The notes under the pieces were generated by a model. It had not been told where the DNA came from. It searched no databases and saw only the letters and a list, made by a program, of their open reading frames with translations. Shown here one piece after another: positions 25,928 to 35,264 of a stretch of DNA of 64,000 bases (position 1 is the stretch's first letter; every line of letters begins with the position of its first letter). Source of the stretch: Aurantimicrobium minutum (GTDB lineage Bacteria > Actinomycetota > Actinomycetes > Actinomycetales > Microbacteriaceae); contig NZ_JARXXV010000001.1 in assembly GCF_029893825.1 (NCBI RefSeq), positions 1-64,000 of the forward strand. The letters run 5' to 3'. Both the position numbers and the translations under genes were made by a program.

Positions 25928-26344
25928 ATGAGTTACCCAAGCTCATTCCTCAGCAGAGAAACCCTCGACCCAGTACAGATGACGAAAACAACCTCAGAAA
26001 ACCAGATGGACTTTCCGCTTGCTATTTCTCAGATGGCAAACCAACGAGATTTTCCCCTCGACTCAGTTGTGCACCGGCTTACTCGAACACAGTTTGAGGT
26101 TTTCCAAGCTGTAGCAACAGGTATGACAAATAGGGAAATTGCTGATTTACTCGATGTCCGAGAAAACACTGCCGCCAATCATCTCATCGCAATTTACGAC
26201 ATCCTTGAAATACCCGTCAATTCAAATCGTCGTGTAGCAACATCTCTTCTCTTTCACCTTGAAATACAGCGCTCAAATCAGCTTAATTTGACAACTGAGG
26301 ATCAACTCAAGCAGCTAATCAAGAAAATATTTAGCGAGTTTTAA
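25928..26344 (+). CDS. Stand-alone LuxR/GerE-type DNA-binding protein
   Basis: The 138-residue protein has no receiver domain. Its C-terminal half is a GerE-like HTH: LTRTQFEVFQAVATGMTNRE, then IADLLDVRENTAANHLIAIYDIL (about 55-100). It starts 14 nt after the stop of the RCC1-repeat gene, so it is probably co-transcribed. It may be a second regulator of the surface-protein set, or may compete with or assist the response regulator at 17270. The N-terminal 50 residues match no domain I recognise. Confidence 0.75.
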   Translation: MSYPSSFLSRETLDPVQMTKTTSENQMDFPLAISQMANQRDFPLDSVVHRLTRTQFEVFQAVATGMTNREIADLLDVRENTAANHLIAIYDILEIPVNSNRRVATSLLFHLEIQRSNQLNLTTEDQLKQLIKKIFSEF

Positions 26345-26522
26345 TTCGCCTTCGACATGAAATCTCAACGCTCAGAAATTTCATAAATTGACAGCCAAAA
26401 TGCGATGCAATCCAGTTAGGTCAAAAACTTAGTACTCCACACCGACTGAAGAACATGCAAACCTAATCGAAAATATCTCATAATCTCACTCGGAAATCTG
26501 GATACGCGGTAAAAATCTATTT

Positions 26523-27566
26523 CTACTCCAACTGAAAAAGTAATTCACGCACAAGAGGAACCACAACCTCACCATAAAGTCGAATGCTTTTCATCAAATA
26601 TTCGTGAGGCAGCGTTCCGGCACTATATTTCAGGTCAAAGCGTGAAATCCCTAACCCATGAATACTTCGAGCTAATTTTTTAGCGACTGTTTCTGGGGAG
26701 CCAACGAACAGTGCTCCTTCCGGACCTGCTTCTTGTTCAAACTCGGCACGAGTCAATGCAGGCCAGCCACGAGAGCGGCCAACGCGTTCGCGCATCACCT
26801 GAAAATGAGGGAACAACATATCTTTAGCCTCATCATCCGTTTCTGCAACGAAACCAGGTGAATGTTGACCGATAGGAAGAGGTTCGAGTTCAAGCTGTTC
26901 CAAAGTATGGTGGTACAAATCAACAAATGGGCGAAACCGTAGCGGGTCTCCGCCAATAATTGCCAACATTAAAGGCAAACCATACTGAGCCGCCCGAACC
27001 ACTGACTGTGGACTTCCACCCACACCAATCCACGTCTTGAGTTTGCCGCCCTCAACTGTTGGATAAACCATCTGCTCACGTAGAGCAGGTCGAATAGTTC
27101 CTTCCCACGAAATGGGACCACCATCAACCAGCCGGGCAAAGAGATCAAGTTTCTCTTCAAATAGCTTGTCATAATCCTGCAATTCAAACCCAAAAAGTGG
27201 GAACGATTCAGTAAACGAACCCCGGCCGACCATTACTTCTGCACGCCCGTTTGAGAGTGCATCCAACGTAGAGAATCTTTGAAAAACACGAATGGGGTCA
27301 TCTGAACTAAGCACTGTAACAGCAGAACCAAGATGAATGTTCTTAGTTTGAGCAGCAATAGCACCAAGTAACACCTCAGGAGAAGAAACAGCGAAATCAT
27401 CACGATGATGCTCACCAATACCAAAGAACTGTAAACCAAGCTCATCCGCAAGAACAGCCTCGGCAGCCACATTCCGCAAAACCTGGGCCTGCGAGAGAAG
27501 AACCCCATTTGGATCAACTGTGACATCACCAAATGTATCCAACCCGAATTCTATATTTTGTGCCAC
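26523..27566 (-). CDS. LLM-class flavin-dependent oxidoreductase (luciferase-like)
   Basis: A 347-residue bacterial-luciferase-type TIM barrel. Typical motifs are LGLQFFGIGEHHRDDF (GEHH, about 50-55), IHLGSAVTVLSSDDPIRVFQ near 96, and LDALSNGRAEVMVGRGSF near 122 with the conserved S-x-G-R-x-x-x-x-V-G-R-G signature. It should bind FMN or F420 and catalyse a monooxygenase-type oxidation; the substrate is unknown. It stands alone on the minus strand between the GerE-type gene and a surface-protein paralogue. No operator-like site is seen upstream of it. Confidence 0.87.
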   Translation of the reverse strand: MAQNIEFGLDTFGDVTVDPNGVLLSQAQVLRNVAAEAVLADELGLQFFGIGEHHRDDFAVSSPEVLLGAIAAQTKNIHLGSAVTVLSSDDPIRVFQRFSTLDALSNGRAEVMVGRGSFTESFPLFGFELQDYDKLFEEKLDLFARLVDGGPISWEGTIRPALREQMVYPTVEGGKLKTWIGVGGSPQSVVRAAQYGLPLMLAIIGGDPLRFRPFVDLYHHTLEQLELEPLPIGQHSPGFVAETDDEAKDMLFPHFQVMRERVGRSRGWPALTRAEFEQEAGPEGALFVGSPETVAKKLARSIHGLGISRFDLKYSAGTLPHEYLMKSIRLYGEVVVPLVRELLFQLE

Positions 27567-27728
27567 GGTTAGTCCTTTTCTGTGATTTCTTCCAACGGTT
27601 TGAATATTCGCAAAATAAGTGATCTAGCCAATTTCTCGTGGATTACGCACAAAATCCCAAAATTGTTTGAACATCTACAAAAGTAATTTTGAGCAGACCA
27701 GTGTTGAAATACTCATTTGATCATTCAA

Positions 27729-29381
27729 TTAATCGATTTGCTTTTTCCGCAAAATTCGATTTCTAATCAACACGAAAACAACCAATCCAGCACCAGCCGT
27801 GAGAGCAAATACGCCAAAGAAAATCAGGGGTGCATTCACACTAAACCCTGTGTATGCAAGGGGTGTGGAGGATGCGGCCGAGACTGATGTTGTTTGTGTA
27901 GGTGTGGCAGATGCCGAAGGTGTAGAACCGGCCCCTGCAGAAGAAGGTGTCGGTGTCGGTGTCGGTGTGGGTGCTGGAGTTGGGACAACAGCATCAACCA
28001 CAATGACGTAGGCGATGCTCTGTGCATCAGTAATGCTAAATGCAGCTAAGAGGTTTCCCGACGGGGCGACTGCAATTGATGTGCTTACAGGCACGGGGGT
28101 ATGACTTGGTGTTTGAGTCAGGTCTGTAACAGTGCCCCAACTTCCCCCGGCAGGCATTGTTGCTGTTAGAACGATGCCCTCCCCAATCAAATTCGATGTA
28201 CTCCACAATGCGGTGACATTTCCTAATGCATCAGAAACTATTTGTGGATCGTTAATTCCATTAGGGTTCGGTGACGATACATCCACAGCAGCAGTCCATG
28301 CACCACCGACTGGTCGAGTAACAGCTTGTAGGACAGTTCCACCACCATTGTTATTTGTATATGTGCGCCAAACTGCAGCAACATTACCGGCTGGGTCAAC
28401 ACTGGTAACCGTGTCAAAAGCATTAAAGGCAAGAGTCGCAACTGTTACAGGGCTCGACCAGCTGCCTCCAAGTGGGAGGTCTGCAGCTCGAACAGTCGAA
28501 ACAGAACCTGTACTCCAGAGTGCTGTCACTTTACCGTTCGAAGAAACAGCAAGTGCAGGAGCAAAAATACCACTTGGGTCAGTGTCCAAAACTGTAGGTG
28601 TGCCGACCAATAACCCCCATGAGCCATTTACTGACTTTGAAACCACAACTGCCTCGGTGGTTGTAGCTAACATGTTGTACTGTGCCCACACTGCAGTCGA
28701 AGTACCCGACGAGTCTGTCACGATCCGAATCGGCGCCATAGCCGAAGACGTCATGACATCAGATAGTGGAACTGAAAGACTCCAACTGCCATTAGCTGGC
28801 TTGCTTGACGACTGGACCTGGCCGCGTCCGCCAAGGGTGGCATTAGTAACTAGCCACACTGCTGTCGCATTTCCGTTGGCATCGACAGAAATGACAGCAT
28901 TCGAAGCGGGAGAAATTGCATAATTCAAAGCAACAGGTGTGCTCCATGAACCACCGAATGGTTTAGAAGATGAATAGACGAGTTGGTTAGCGTAACCATT
29001 TACAAAAGCAGTCCATACTGCTTCGATGTTCCCAGACGAAGACACTCCCGTACTGATAGAACCAAAGACACCACCATCGGAGTTAGGGACAGAAAACACC
29101 GTTTCCGGAGCAGACCACGAACCACCTGCAGGACGGGTAGCCGATTGGATATGTACCGTCGATCCATCATTGCTAGCCCACAACGCTGTGGCATTACCTG
29201 AAGAATCGAAAACCACGTGTGGAATATAAACCCCGCCAAAGCCACCCTGTGCAAGCACAGCTCCAGGAAGACTCCACACCGCAGTTGCTGCGGTGGCACT
29301 GCTGATTCCGAAAGTACAAAAAATTACAACGAGTGAAGCCGTCAATATCGTCTTCACCGAACGAAAAAGTTTCTTATGCAT
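27729..29381 (-). CDS. LAxTG-anchored surface protein with seven propeller-like repeats (paralogue 2)
   Basis: A 550-residue exported protein, clearly paralogous to those at 18035 and 30929. After the signal peptide (1-33, ending ATAA) the mature start AVWSLPGAVLAQGG parallels AVWSVPGSILAQS of paralogue 1. Seven repeats carry G-G-S-W type strands (GGSWSAPETVF, GGSWSTPVALN, NGSWSLSVPLS, NGSWGLLVGTP, GGSWSSPVTVA, GGAWTAAVDVS, GGSWGTVTDLT), consistent with a seven-bladed propeller. A PTPAPTPTPTPTP stalk leads to TPLAYTGF, a hydrophobic helix and a basic tail (RNRILRKKQ). Anchoring by class E sortase is expected. An operator-like repeat lies 41 nt upstream. Confidence 0.87.
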   Translation of the reverse strand: MHKKLFRSVKTILTASLVVIFCTFGISSATAATAVWSLPGAVLAQGGFGGVYIPHVVFDSSGNATALWASNDGSTVHIQSATRPAGGSWSAPETVFSVPNSDGGVFGSISTGVSSSGNIEAVWTAFVNGYANQLVYSSSKPFGGSWSTPVALNYAISPASNAVISVDANGNATAVWLVTNATLGGRGQVQSSSKPANGSWSLSVPLSDVMTSSAMAPIRIVTDSSGTSTAVWAQYNMLATTTEAVVVSKSVNGSWGLLVGTPTVLDTDPSGIFAPALAVSSNGKVTALWSTGSVSTVRAADLPLGGSWSSPVTVATLAFNAFDTVTSVDPAGNVAAVWRTYTNNNGGGTVLQAVTRPVGGAWTAAVDVSSPNPNGINDPQIVSDALGNVTALWSTSNLIGEGIVLTATMPAGGSWGTVTDLTQTPSHTPVPVSTSIAVAPSGNLLAAFSITDAQSIAYVIVVDAVVPTPAPTPTPTPTPSSAGAGSTPSASATPTQTTSVSAASSTPLAYTGFSVNAPLIFFGVFALTAGAGLVVFVLIRNRILRKKQID

Positions 29382-29422
29382 ACCGTCAATTATGGAATGT
29401 TTGTATTACTAATCACACTTGA

Positions 29423-29441
29423 TGTCCCCCTCCGGGCTACA
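29423..29441. promoter_or_regulatory. Operator-like repeat between surface-protein paralogue 2 and the beta-helix gene
   Basis: TGTCCCCC-TCC-GGGCTACA on the + strand. It is 41 nt upstream of the minus-strand start at 29381 and 129 nt upstream of the ATG at 29571, so it could serve both. A TAATAC sequence about 14 nt past it toward 29381 could be a -10 box. Confidence 0.55.
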
Positions 29442-29570
29442 AATATGTCCTAAGTGTGTAAATCGGTATTAGATTTCAAAAACTATGGGTACTTACTTGA
29501 AGTATTCCTTTGCATTGAACTTTTAAAGCACTTAATTTCAAGGTGATTATTCAAGTTGAAAGGAACAATA

Positions 29571-30851
29571 ATGGGGTCGATTTGCCGCGTTTCCACTGCA
29601 GATGAATTATTGGCTGCTTTATCGCAACACACTTCAATAATTGAAGTTGTTGGCGTCATCGCAGGCATGCCATCGATCACTCTTCCTCCTGGAACAGAAT
29701 TGAGAGGAGGTACTTTGCGTTTTGGTGGTCCTGGCGTGAAAGTAACAACAGATAACTCCATTCGGGATATTTCCATTGAAACTGCACTCACGGAAATCGC
29801 AATCAAGTCAGACTCAACCGTTGATTCCCTCGGCACTCTTTGTATGGAAAACATCAAATCCATTGGTCAGATAGCGGTCATTGCAAAAAATAGTCTTCGG
29901 TCGGGACACATTGTCGCGAAAAATGTGTGGGTGCAGCAGGCTGATTTACGCGGGAGAGAACGACGTCCAAATGGTTATGGCGTGGATGTTCTGCAAGGTG
30001 CATTCACAATCTGGAATACCCATTCCAGCCCAGAAACACTGATAACAGCAACTTTGGAAAACATTTCTGCCGGCACAGCAAAGACACCTGTTCGTGGAAG
30101 CGGAATCTTTGTTGCGGGAGGAGCATTTCACGATGGAGGAAAATTTACTGCTGACCTCATTACAACAGGAGAAATTATTATCGATGGAGGAATCACTCTT
30201 GGAACTCCGGACATCATTAGTGGAGGAGTATTTGTTCTCTCAAGCGCAATCGTCGAAAATGTAATAAATATGGGCCCAGTAACATCACACGGCCCAAACG
30301 ATATGGTTTTAGATAACTGGGGAACAGTCACAAAGTGGGAAGCGCAACGACCCATTACTTCTACCGGCGCTTCTGGTATTGGTTTTGTGAATTTCGGTGA
30401 CATTACTACTCTCAAAGTAAACGCCCCCATAGTTACTACCGGCCCTGGTGCCAGAGGCTTCAACCTCTACGATGGATCGCTTCTCTCCGCAGTTTTCGAA
30501 AGCATCGCAACAACTGGGGACGGCTCAATTGGTGTTCAAATCAGCAAGCCCATGGGCGAGATTACAATATTAGGAAATCTAACAACAACCGGGTCGGTCG
30601 GCACGAGCCTTGTAAAGGGCCACCAATTGGTTCTATCTGCTGATGCCCTGAGCATAAAACAAGGGGGAAGCCTCGGAGCTCTGAAAGTAGGTGGGAATAT
30701 CTCAACCTCTGGTGATTCTGTGACCACAATAGAGTTACAAGGCCCTATTGATCGCATTTCCATTACCGGGGAAATCTTAACCTCTGGGCAGGGAAGTACT
30801 GCATTCGTTGGCGAAGACAACAGAATTTCTGAAATTCTCAGTAAGCATTGA
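29571..30851 (+). CDS. Parallel beta-helix repeat protein of unknown function
   Basis: From ATG 29571 (GAAAGGA upstream; an in-frame TTG at 29556 is less likely) the protein has 426 residues and no signal peptide. It begins MGSICRVSTADELLAALSQH and then consists of short Gly-rich strands repeating every 20-25 residues (for example GSGIFVAGGAF, GGVFVLSSAIVENV, GIGFVNFGDI, GARGFNLYDG), the hallmark of a right-handed parallel beta-helix. Other actinobacteria carry similar proteins of unknown function, as far as I recall. Such folds often bind or cut polysaccharides, but no catalytic pattern can be named here. It stands divergent from surface-protein paralogue 2. Confidence 0.7.
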   Translation: MGSICRVSTADELLAALSQHTSIIEVVGVIAGMPSITLPPGTELRGGTLRFGGPGVKVTTDNSIRDISIETALTEIAIKSDSTVDSLGTLCMENIKSIGQIAVIAKNSLRSGHIVAKNVWVQQADLRGRERRPNGYGVDVLQGAFTIWNTHSSPETLITATLENISAGTAKTPVRGSGIFVAGGAFHDGGKFTADLITTGEIIIDGGITLGTPDIISGGVFVLSSAIVENVINMGPVTSHGPNDMVLDNWGTVTKWEAQRPITSTGASGIGFVNFGDITTLKVNAPIVTTGPGARGFNLYDGSLLSAVFESIATTGDGSIGVQISKPMGEITILGNLTTTGSVGTSLVKGHQLVLSADALSIKQGGSLGALKVGGNISTSGDSVTTIELQGPIDRISITGEILTSGQGSTAFVGEDNRISEILSKH

Positions 30852-30928
30852 ATACTCCCCTCAGGCGATGACATTAAGTATTCAAGGATTCTAATTTTTG
30901 AAAGAGTGTCCTGATTAGCTAGTTGCGC

Positions 30929-32569
30929 TTAGAGTACGTCAGTTTTTTCGTTTATTAGAGAACGTTTCCTAAAGATTCTGTACGAAGTCAAGCTGAGACC
31001 GAACAACAAGGCAACTAATCCGATGAATATCAGTGGGATATTTAGCTTGAAGCCTGTATATGCAAGTGGTGTTGAAGTTTCAGATCCAGCAATGGTTGGT
31101 TGGCTAGAAGGCGTGGCAGAGGGAGTTGAACCTGACCCTGAAGACGAAGGTGTAGGTGTTGGAGTCGGGGCAGAAACTGGCAAAATCGCATCAAAGGCCG
31201 CAAGAATGTAATTTCCTTGGCTGTCACGATAATTACAAATAGCTACTACATCGCCATTCTGATTAACCGCAATTGATGGATGAAGGAATCCACTTAATTG
31301 TCCAGGTCCGATTAAATCTATAGCGGTTTCCCACGCGCCACCTACGGGTTTTGAAGAAGTTTGAGCCACTTCATTGTAATTTTGATCAAAAATTCCCCAA
31401 GTTGCCGTTGTATTCCCTGAAGAGTCAATAACAACTTCAGGTCCAAAGGCACCATTTGGGTTTGGGATTGACAAGTTAACAGGTGTATTCCAACTAGCTC
31501 CTGAGGTACGGGTTATCGATTGAATGACGGTCCCGCCGCCACCACTGTTCGTATATGTACGCCAGATAGCAACAATGTCTCCGTTGGAGTTAACATTCAT
31601 TTGTTGCTCATAAACGGAATTGCTTGGATTTGAAATAGTCACCGGTGAAGACCATGAGCCTCCTTGCGGCAAGTCTGCAGATTGAAGCAAGAGACCGTTT
31701 TGGCCATATATTGTCCATAAAGCAGTAACAGTTCCATTCGGGGCAACAACAATACCGGGATGGTAGGCACCCTGAGCGGAAGTTGCCAACACAGTTGGAC
31801 CAGTCCACGATCCATTCAGAGATTTACTGGCCGAAACAATGGAATATACAAAACTTGTGGTGTCATATTGCAACCAGGTTGCAGTCGAACTACCAGATGA
31901 ATCAATGACAATACGAGGCGTGTCTGTATCGATACCAACAGCCTGAGAAAGATCTACAACAGAACTCCAGCTGCCACCTGAATTCTTGCTCACAGATTGA
32001 ATAACAAAGTTTTGTCCATTCTGAAACTTCCAAATAACTGAGGCATTTCCATTTGCATCAATCGCAACATGTGCATCTGCAAGGGATGTTCCAGAAGTTA
32101 AGTTTTCTACTGCAGTCCATGAACCTCCTGCAGGTTTAGATACAGAGTGAACATATTGAATACTTTGATTATTTTCAGCAGAGGTCCAAACAACAATTAC
32201 TTCACCCGAAGGAGTGACTGCAATATCCGAACTTCCAAAAAAAGTTCCACTACCAGCAGGAAGACTATAAAGCGTGGAAGGCGCCGACCATGACCCGCCG
32301 GCAGGACGTGTTGTCGAGAACAAAACAGTATTTGAACCGCTCTGTGCGAACCATACAGCTGTAGTATTTCCCGACCCATCTACAACTACACGTGGATAGA
32401 AGTTTGCGCCATTTGCAGACTGAGTTATGACTGCTCCAGGGATGTTCCAAGCTAAAGTTGCTGCCACCGCACTTGAAACACCAAACGTACAAACAAGAAC
32501 AACAAGAAAACTTCCAACTAAAAAATGTAGGTAAGTTTTTATCGAAAACATTTTTAGGGAAATCATCAC
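30929..32569 (-). CDS. LAxTG-anchored surface protein with seven propeller-like repeats (paralogue 3)
   Basis: A 546-residue exported protein paralogous to 27729 and 18035. The signal peptide ends near AVAA, and the mature start TLAWNIPGAVITQSA matches the other paralogues. Seven repeats show the G-S-W strands (GGSWSAPSTLY, GGSWTAVENLT, GGSWSSVVDLS, NGSWTGPTVLA, GGSWSSPVTIS, GASWNTPVNLS, GGAWETAIDLI). A short PTPTPTPSSSGSG stalk, TPLAYTGF, a hydrophobic helix and a basic end (RIFRKRS) complete the anchor. It and paralogue 2 are closer to each other than to paralogue 1 and probably arose by duplication around the beta-helix gene. Confidence 0.86.
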   Translation of the reverse strand: MMISLKMFSIKTYLHFLVGSFLVVLVCTFGVSSAVAATLAWNIPGAVITQSANGANFYPRVVVDGSGNTTAVWFAQSGSNTVLFSTTRPAGGSWSAPSTLYSLPAGSGTFFGSSDIAVTPSGEVIVVWTSAENNQSIQYVHSVSKPAGGSWTAVENLTSGTSLADAHVAIDANGNASVIWKFQNGQNFVIQSVSKNSGGSWSSVVDLSQAVGIDTDTPRIVIDSSGSSTATWLQYDTTSFVYSIVSASKSLNGSWTGPTVLATSAQGAYHPGIVVAPNGTVTALWTIYGQNGLLLQSADLPQGGSWSSPVTISNPSNSVYEQQMNVNSNGDIVAIWRTYTNSGGGGTVIQSITRTSGASWNTPVNLSIPNPNGAFGPEVVIDSSGNTTATWGIFDQNYNEVAQTSSKPVGGAWETAIDLIGPGQLSGFLHPSIAVNQNGDVVAICNYRDSQGNYILAAFDAILPVSAPTPTPTPSSSGSGSTPSATPSSQPTIAGSETSTPLAYTGFKLNIPLIFIGLVALLFGLSLTSYRIFRKRSLINEKTDVL

Positions 32570-32590
32570 GGATACAATAATACAATCGGA

Positions 32591-32609
32591 TTTGAATTCC
32601 CCAGTTACA
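32591..32609. promoter_or_regulatory. Degenerate operator-like site upstream of paralogue 3
   Basis: The minus strand reads TGTAACTGGGGAATTCAAA. Only the TGTA arm end and GGGG match the cargo motif, and it is just 21 nt from the start codon. I list it as a weak member. Confidence 0.25.
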
Positions 32610-32686
32610 GAGTCTCACTCAAGTGCTCAAATCCCCATCCCCGCAATTTAATCAATAAGTTCTTTTCAAGTGATGTCAAAAAGCCA

Positions 32687-32715
32687 TGGCTGTCACCTCC
32701 AAAGAGAGACAGCCA
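32687..32715 (-). terminator. Intrinsic terminator of the ssb gene
   Basis: TGGCTGTC (32687-32694) pairs with GACAGCCA (32708-32715). On the minus strand the hairpin is followed by GGCTTTTTGAC, a terminator T-run, 21 nt past the ssb stop. Confidence 0.85.
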
Positions 32716-32735
32716 AGACTGCTATGTTCTTCAGA

Positions 32736-33416
32736 TCACATGCCGGGTGCCGTGGTGTGGCTCACCTGCGCAATCACTGTCGGTGACCCAGCCTGTGGCG
32801 ATGCGGCAGCGATCGTGTAATCACCGGCAGGGGGCCGATATCCGTGCAGGTTCAACGCCACAGGCGACTCCCAACACCCCGTAGGGACACCAGAAGGCTC
32901 ACCCTGAGAGTCAATCCCCACACCAGGTGCAGAAGCCTCAGCACCCTCTGGTGCCGATCCGAGCTCGGCCGTCGGCCATCCCTCATCAGACATCGTCGCG
33001 TAAGAGTCCTCAGGTGCTGGTTGCTGAGTAGTAGTGGCGGCCTGGTTAGCTGATGCGGCCTGAGAAGTAGCCTGTGCGTCTTCAGGCAGTTTCGTGAATG
33101 CTTCATCCTTACCGAACGTCTTCACACTCAACTTCACATTCACATAAGTCTGGCCATTTCTCTCTGTGGTTACTTCTCGTGTTGTGCCAAGCACAATCAG
33201 AGGCGCACCAACAGGAAAGCCCTGGACCAGTTCTGCCTGTTTACCGGTGAATTTTCCGTCATACCAATTTGGGTCATCCTGCGTAAACGTGCCATCTTCG
33301 TGATGAATCCACTTATCTTCCACCAGGCGCAGATAAGCAGTCGCAGGTCGATTCTCTGTTTCAGGCAGAAACCTTGCTTCTGAGGTGGTGCGGACACGGA
33401 AACCTTGCATAGACAT
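32736..33416 (-). CDS. ssb: Single-stranded DNA-binding protein of the mobile element
   Basis: A 226-residue protein with an OB-fold N-terminus (about 1-115): FRVRTTSEARFLPETENRPATAYLRLVED begins the strand pattern, and PLIVLGTTREVTTERNGQTY with VNVKLSVKTFG matches SSB strands 4-5. The C-terminal half is a Gln/Ala/Thr-rich linker, then a Ser/Pro/Gly region, and it lacks the acidic DDDIPF-type tip of housekeeping SSBs. Proteins like this are carried by conjugative elements to coat incoming single strands. It sits alone, flanked by its own terminator, and marks a backbone gene between cargo segments. Confidence 0.82.
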   Translation of the reverse strand: MSMQGFRVRTTSEARFLPETENRPATAYLRLVEDKWIHHEDGTFTQDDPNWYDGKFTGKQAELVQGFPVGAPLIVLGTTREVTTERNGQTYVNVKLSVKTFGKDEAFTKLPEDAQATSQAASANQAATTTQQPAPEDSYATMSDEGWPTAELGSAPEGAEASAPGVGIDSQGEPSGVPTGCWESPVALNLHGYRPPAGDYTIAAASPQAGSPTVIAQVSHTTAPGM

Positions 33417-33603
33417 GATGTGCTCTTCTCAAATGATGTTGACCGTGCAGATACGGATTTGTATCTGCCTCAACAATGAGAAGGCACCCCCAGCGCACCC
33501 CTAGCTCAGGCCGAGAAGCTCTCACATGAAAGATCAGTACTACAGCAAGAAAAATGGCGTCCATTTATACGCTAACGATCTATGACTATTACCAACAATG
33601 GTT

Positions 33604-33633
33604 GAACCATCCAGGCCGAAGCCTGGATGGTTC
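33604..33633. terminator. Bidirectional hairpin with tetraloop
   Basis: A perfect 13-bp stem (33604-33616 with 33621-33633) closes a CGAA loop (TTCG when read on the minus strand, an unusually stable tetraloop). It lies 39 nt past the stop of the small membrane-protein gene at 33673 and probably terminates it. Confidence 0.75.
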
Positions 33634-33672
33634 AAGTGAAACAAGTCACCACCGCCAGGTGAGTGTTATCTC

Positions 33673-33909
33673 TCAGTCGTACTTTCTGAATCGAGCTACG
33701 ACGTACATCAATGCTGCCCCAACGAGAAACACCGCTCCCAACCCGATCTGGTTTGTCGCCAAGACAAGAAGCAACCCGGTCCAAGCCCAAAAGGCAGTGA
33801 ACAACAACTGTTTAGTAAGCCTTGTGAGGTTCGTTGCCCGTAAGCACAACCCAACTAAGAAAAGAACCACCAAGCTGGTTCCGAGAACAAAAATTAAATG
33901 TGTCAGCAT
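33673..33909 (-). CDS. Small membrane protein (78 aa)
   Basis: MLTHLIFVLGTSLVVLFLVG opens a 78-residue protein with three predicted hydrophobic helices (about 3-21, 33-50, 53-70) and a basic end (RFRKYD). No family is recognised. The hairpin downstream supports a transcribed gene. An overlapping frame on the other strand is hydrophilic and Cys/Lys-rich and less credible. Confidence 0.5.
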   Translation of the reverse strand: MLTHLIFVLGTSLVVLFLVGLCLRATNLTRLTKQLLFTAFWAWTGLLLVLATNQIGLGAVFLVGAALMYVVARFRKYD

Positions 33910-34222
33910 CAGACGTTAGCCAGTCCACTCTCTGCTCTAGAAACTAAGACACCATCGGTTGTTGTATGTAGACCGGCGGATACACTACCGATGCCTCGAA
34001 AACTGGCGGGTCTAACAGTTCAATATTTAGTCTAACAGTTCAATATTTAATTGTCCGGTCAATGGGTCGATCATTCAGGGCAGACTGAACTCAGAGTTTT
34101 CATTTCTGTATGCACGTGAAAACCGCCTCCGTTACAGCTTCTAAACGAACCTGAGCGGGCTTACGAGTTACAGCGGACTCACCTCCTAAGTTAAAAGAGA
34201 GACACAGACTTCATGAAGCTTT
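33910..34222. repeat. Gene-free gap with a 20-bp tandem duplication at 34011-34050
   Basis: TCTAACAGTTCAATATTTAG occurs twice in tandem (34011-34030 and 34031-34050; the last base of the second copy differs). No gene is supported in the gap. It ends at the operator-like repeat at 34223 upstream of the ABC transporter genes. Confidence 0.7.
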
Positions 34223-34240
34223 TGTCCCCTCAGGGCTACA
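34223..34240. promoter_or_regulatory. Operator-like repeat upstream of the ABC transporter operon
   Basis: TGTCCCCT-CA-GGGCTACA, 8-2-8 layout, 115 nt before ATG 34356. TATGTTAT, 12 nt beyond it, could be a -10 box. Confidence 0.6.
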
Positions 34241-34355
34241 AGGCAAGCTGTTTATGTTATGCGGAAGCTACCCTTTAGTAAAACAAATGGAAAAGTAATT
34301 CTTTGAGGTGACATACAAAGCGAAATTCCTTTCTACATCAGCAAAGGCCGTTGTT

Positions 34356-35264
34356 ATGCCACAGATACGGGTGTCAAATCTTACGAAGCGCTTCGGTAGT
34401 TTTACTGCCGTTGATGACGTTTCATTCGCTGTTGAAGCGGGAAGTCTTTTTGCATTCCTTGGTGCAAATGGCGCTGGGAAATCAACCACGATTGGGTGCA
34501 TTACTACGACGTTACGTCCTACATTCGGACAAATCATCCTGGATGGTTTGGATGTAGCCACAGATGCTTCGTTGGTTCGGCGACAAATTGGGGTTGTGTT
34601 TCAAAACTCAGTGCTTGATACTTCGCTCACGGTGAAGGAAAACCTGTCTGTCCGGGCAGCACTGTATGGCTTAACAAGCAAGCAACTCGTAAAGCGGATC
34701 GGTGAGCTTTCTGAGCTTGTCTCTTTAGGAGATTTTCTGAACCGGAAATATGGCTTGCTCTCAGGTGGGCAGAAACGCAAAGCCGATATTGCTAGGGCCC
34801 TCATCCATAGCCCTACCGTGTTATTCCTCGATGAACCAACGGCAGGTTTGGACCCACAATCACGTGAGCAGGTCTGGACTACCGTAGATGGTCTGCGGAA
34901 AGAACATGGTTTGACTGTTTTTCTCACAACTCACTACATGGAGGAAACCGAGCGTGCAGATAATGTTTGCATTCTCAGTCACGGCAAAGTGGTAGCCCAG
35001 GGAACCCCTGCCAAACTTCGAGCTAAGTACAGCAGAAGCATTTTGACCATTCGGTGCACAGATATGCATGCCACCGTGACGCAAGCGTTGCGAGCTGGAT
35101 TTGCAGTAAGTGATCTGCGAGAAACAGGCGAATTGAAGCTTGAAACTGAAAATATGAATGATGTCATCGAATTCTTGAAGACCAACCCGGTGGAGGATTT
35201 TGAATTCCGCCATGGAACCATGGATGACGTCTTCCTCACGCTGACCGATGGAGTGATCAAATAA
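34356..35264 (+). CDS. ABC transporter ATP-binding protein (DrrA type)
   Basis: From ATG 34356 (AAAGG upstream) the protein has 302 residues; an in-frame GTG at 34308 is an alternative. It carries Walker A GANGAGKST at about 36-44, the Q-loop VFQNSVLD, the signature LSGGQKRK near 136, Walker B VLFLDEPTAGLDP and the H-loop TTHYMEE. The C-terminal about 80 residues (HGTMDDVFLTLT) match the DrrA/multidrug type that pairs with an ABC-2 permease. The permease ATG overlaps the stop (TAATG). Together they probably export a drug, lipid or peptide. A 39-residue peptide gene lies just beyond on the opposite strand, and an operator-like site lies upstream. Confidence 0.92.
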   Translation: MPQIRVSNLTKRFGSFTAVDDVSFAVEAGSLFAFLGANGAGKSTTIGCITTTLRPTFGQIILDGLDVATDASLVRRQIGVVFQNSVLDTSLTVKENLSVRAALYGLTSKQLVKRIGELSELVSLGDFLNRKYGLLSGGQKRKADIARALIHSPTVLFLDEPTAGLDPQSREQVWTTVDGLRKEHGLTVFLTTHYMEETERADNVCILSHGKVVAQGTPAKLRAKYSRSILTIRCTDMHATVTQALRAGFAVSDLRETGELKLETENMNDVIEFLKTNPVEDFEFRHGTMDDVFLTLTDGVIK

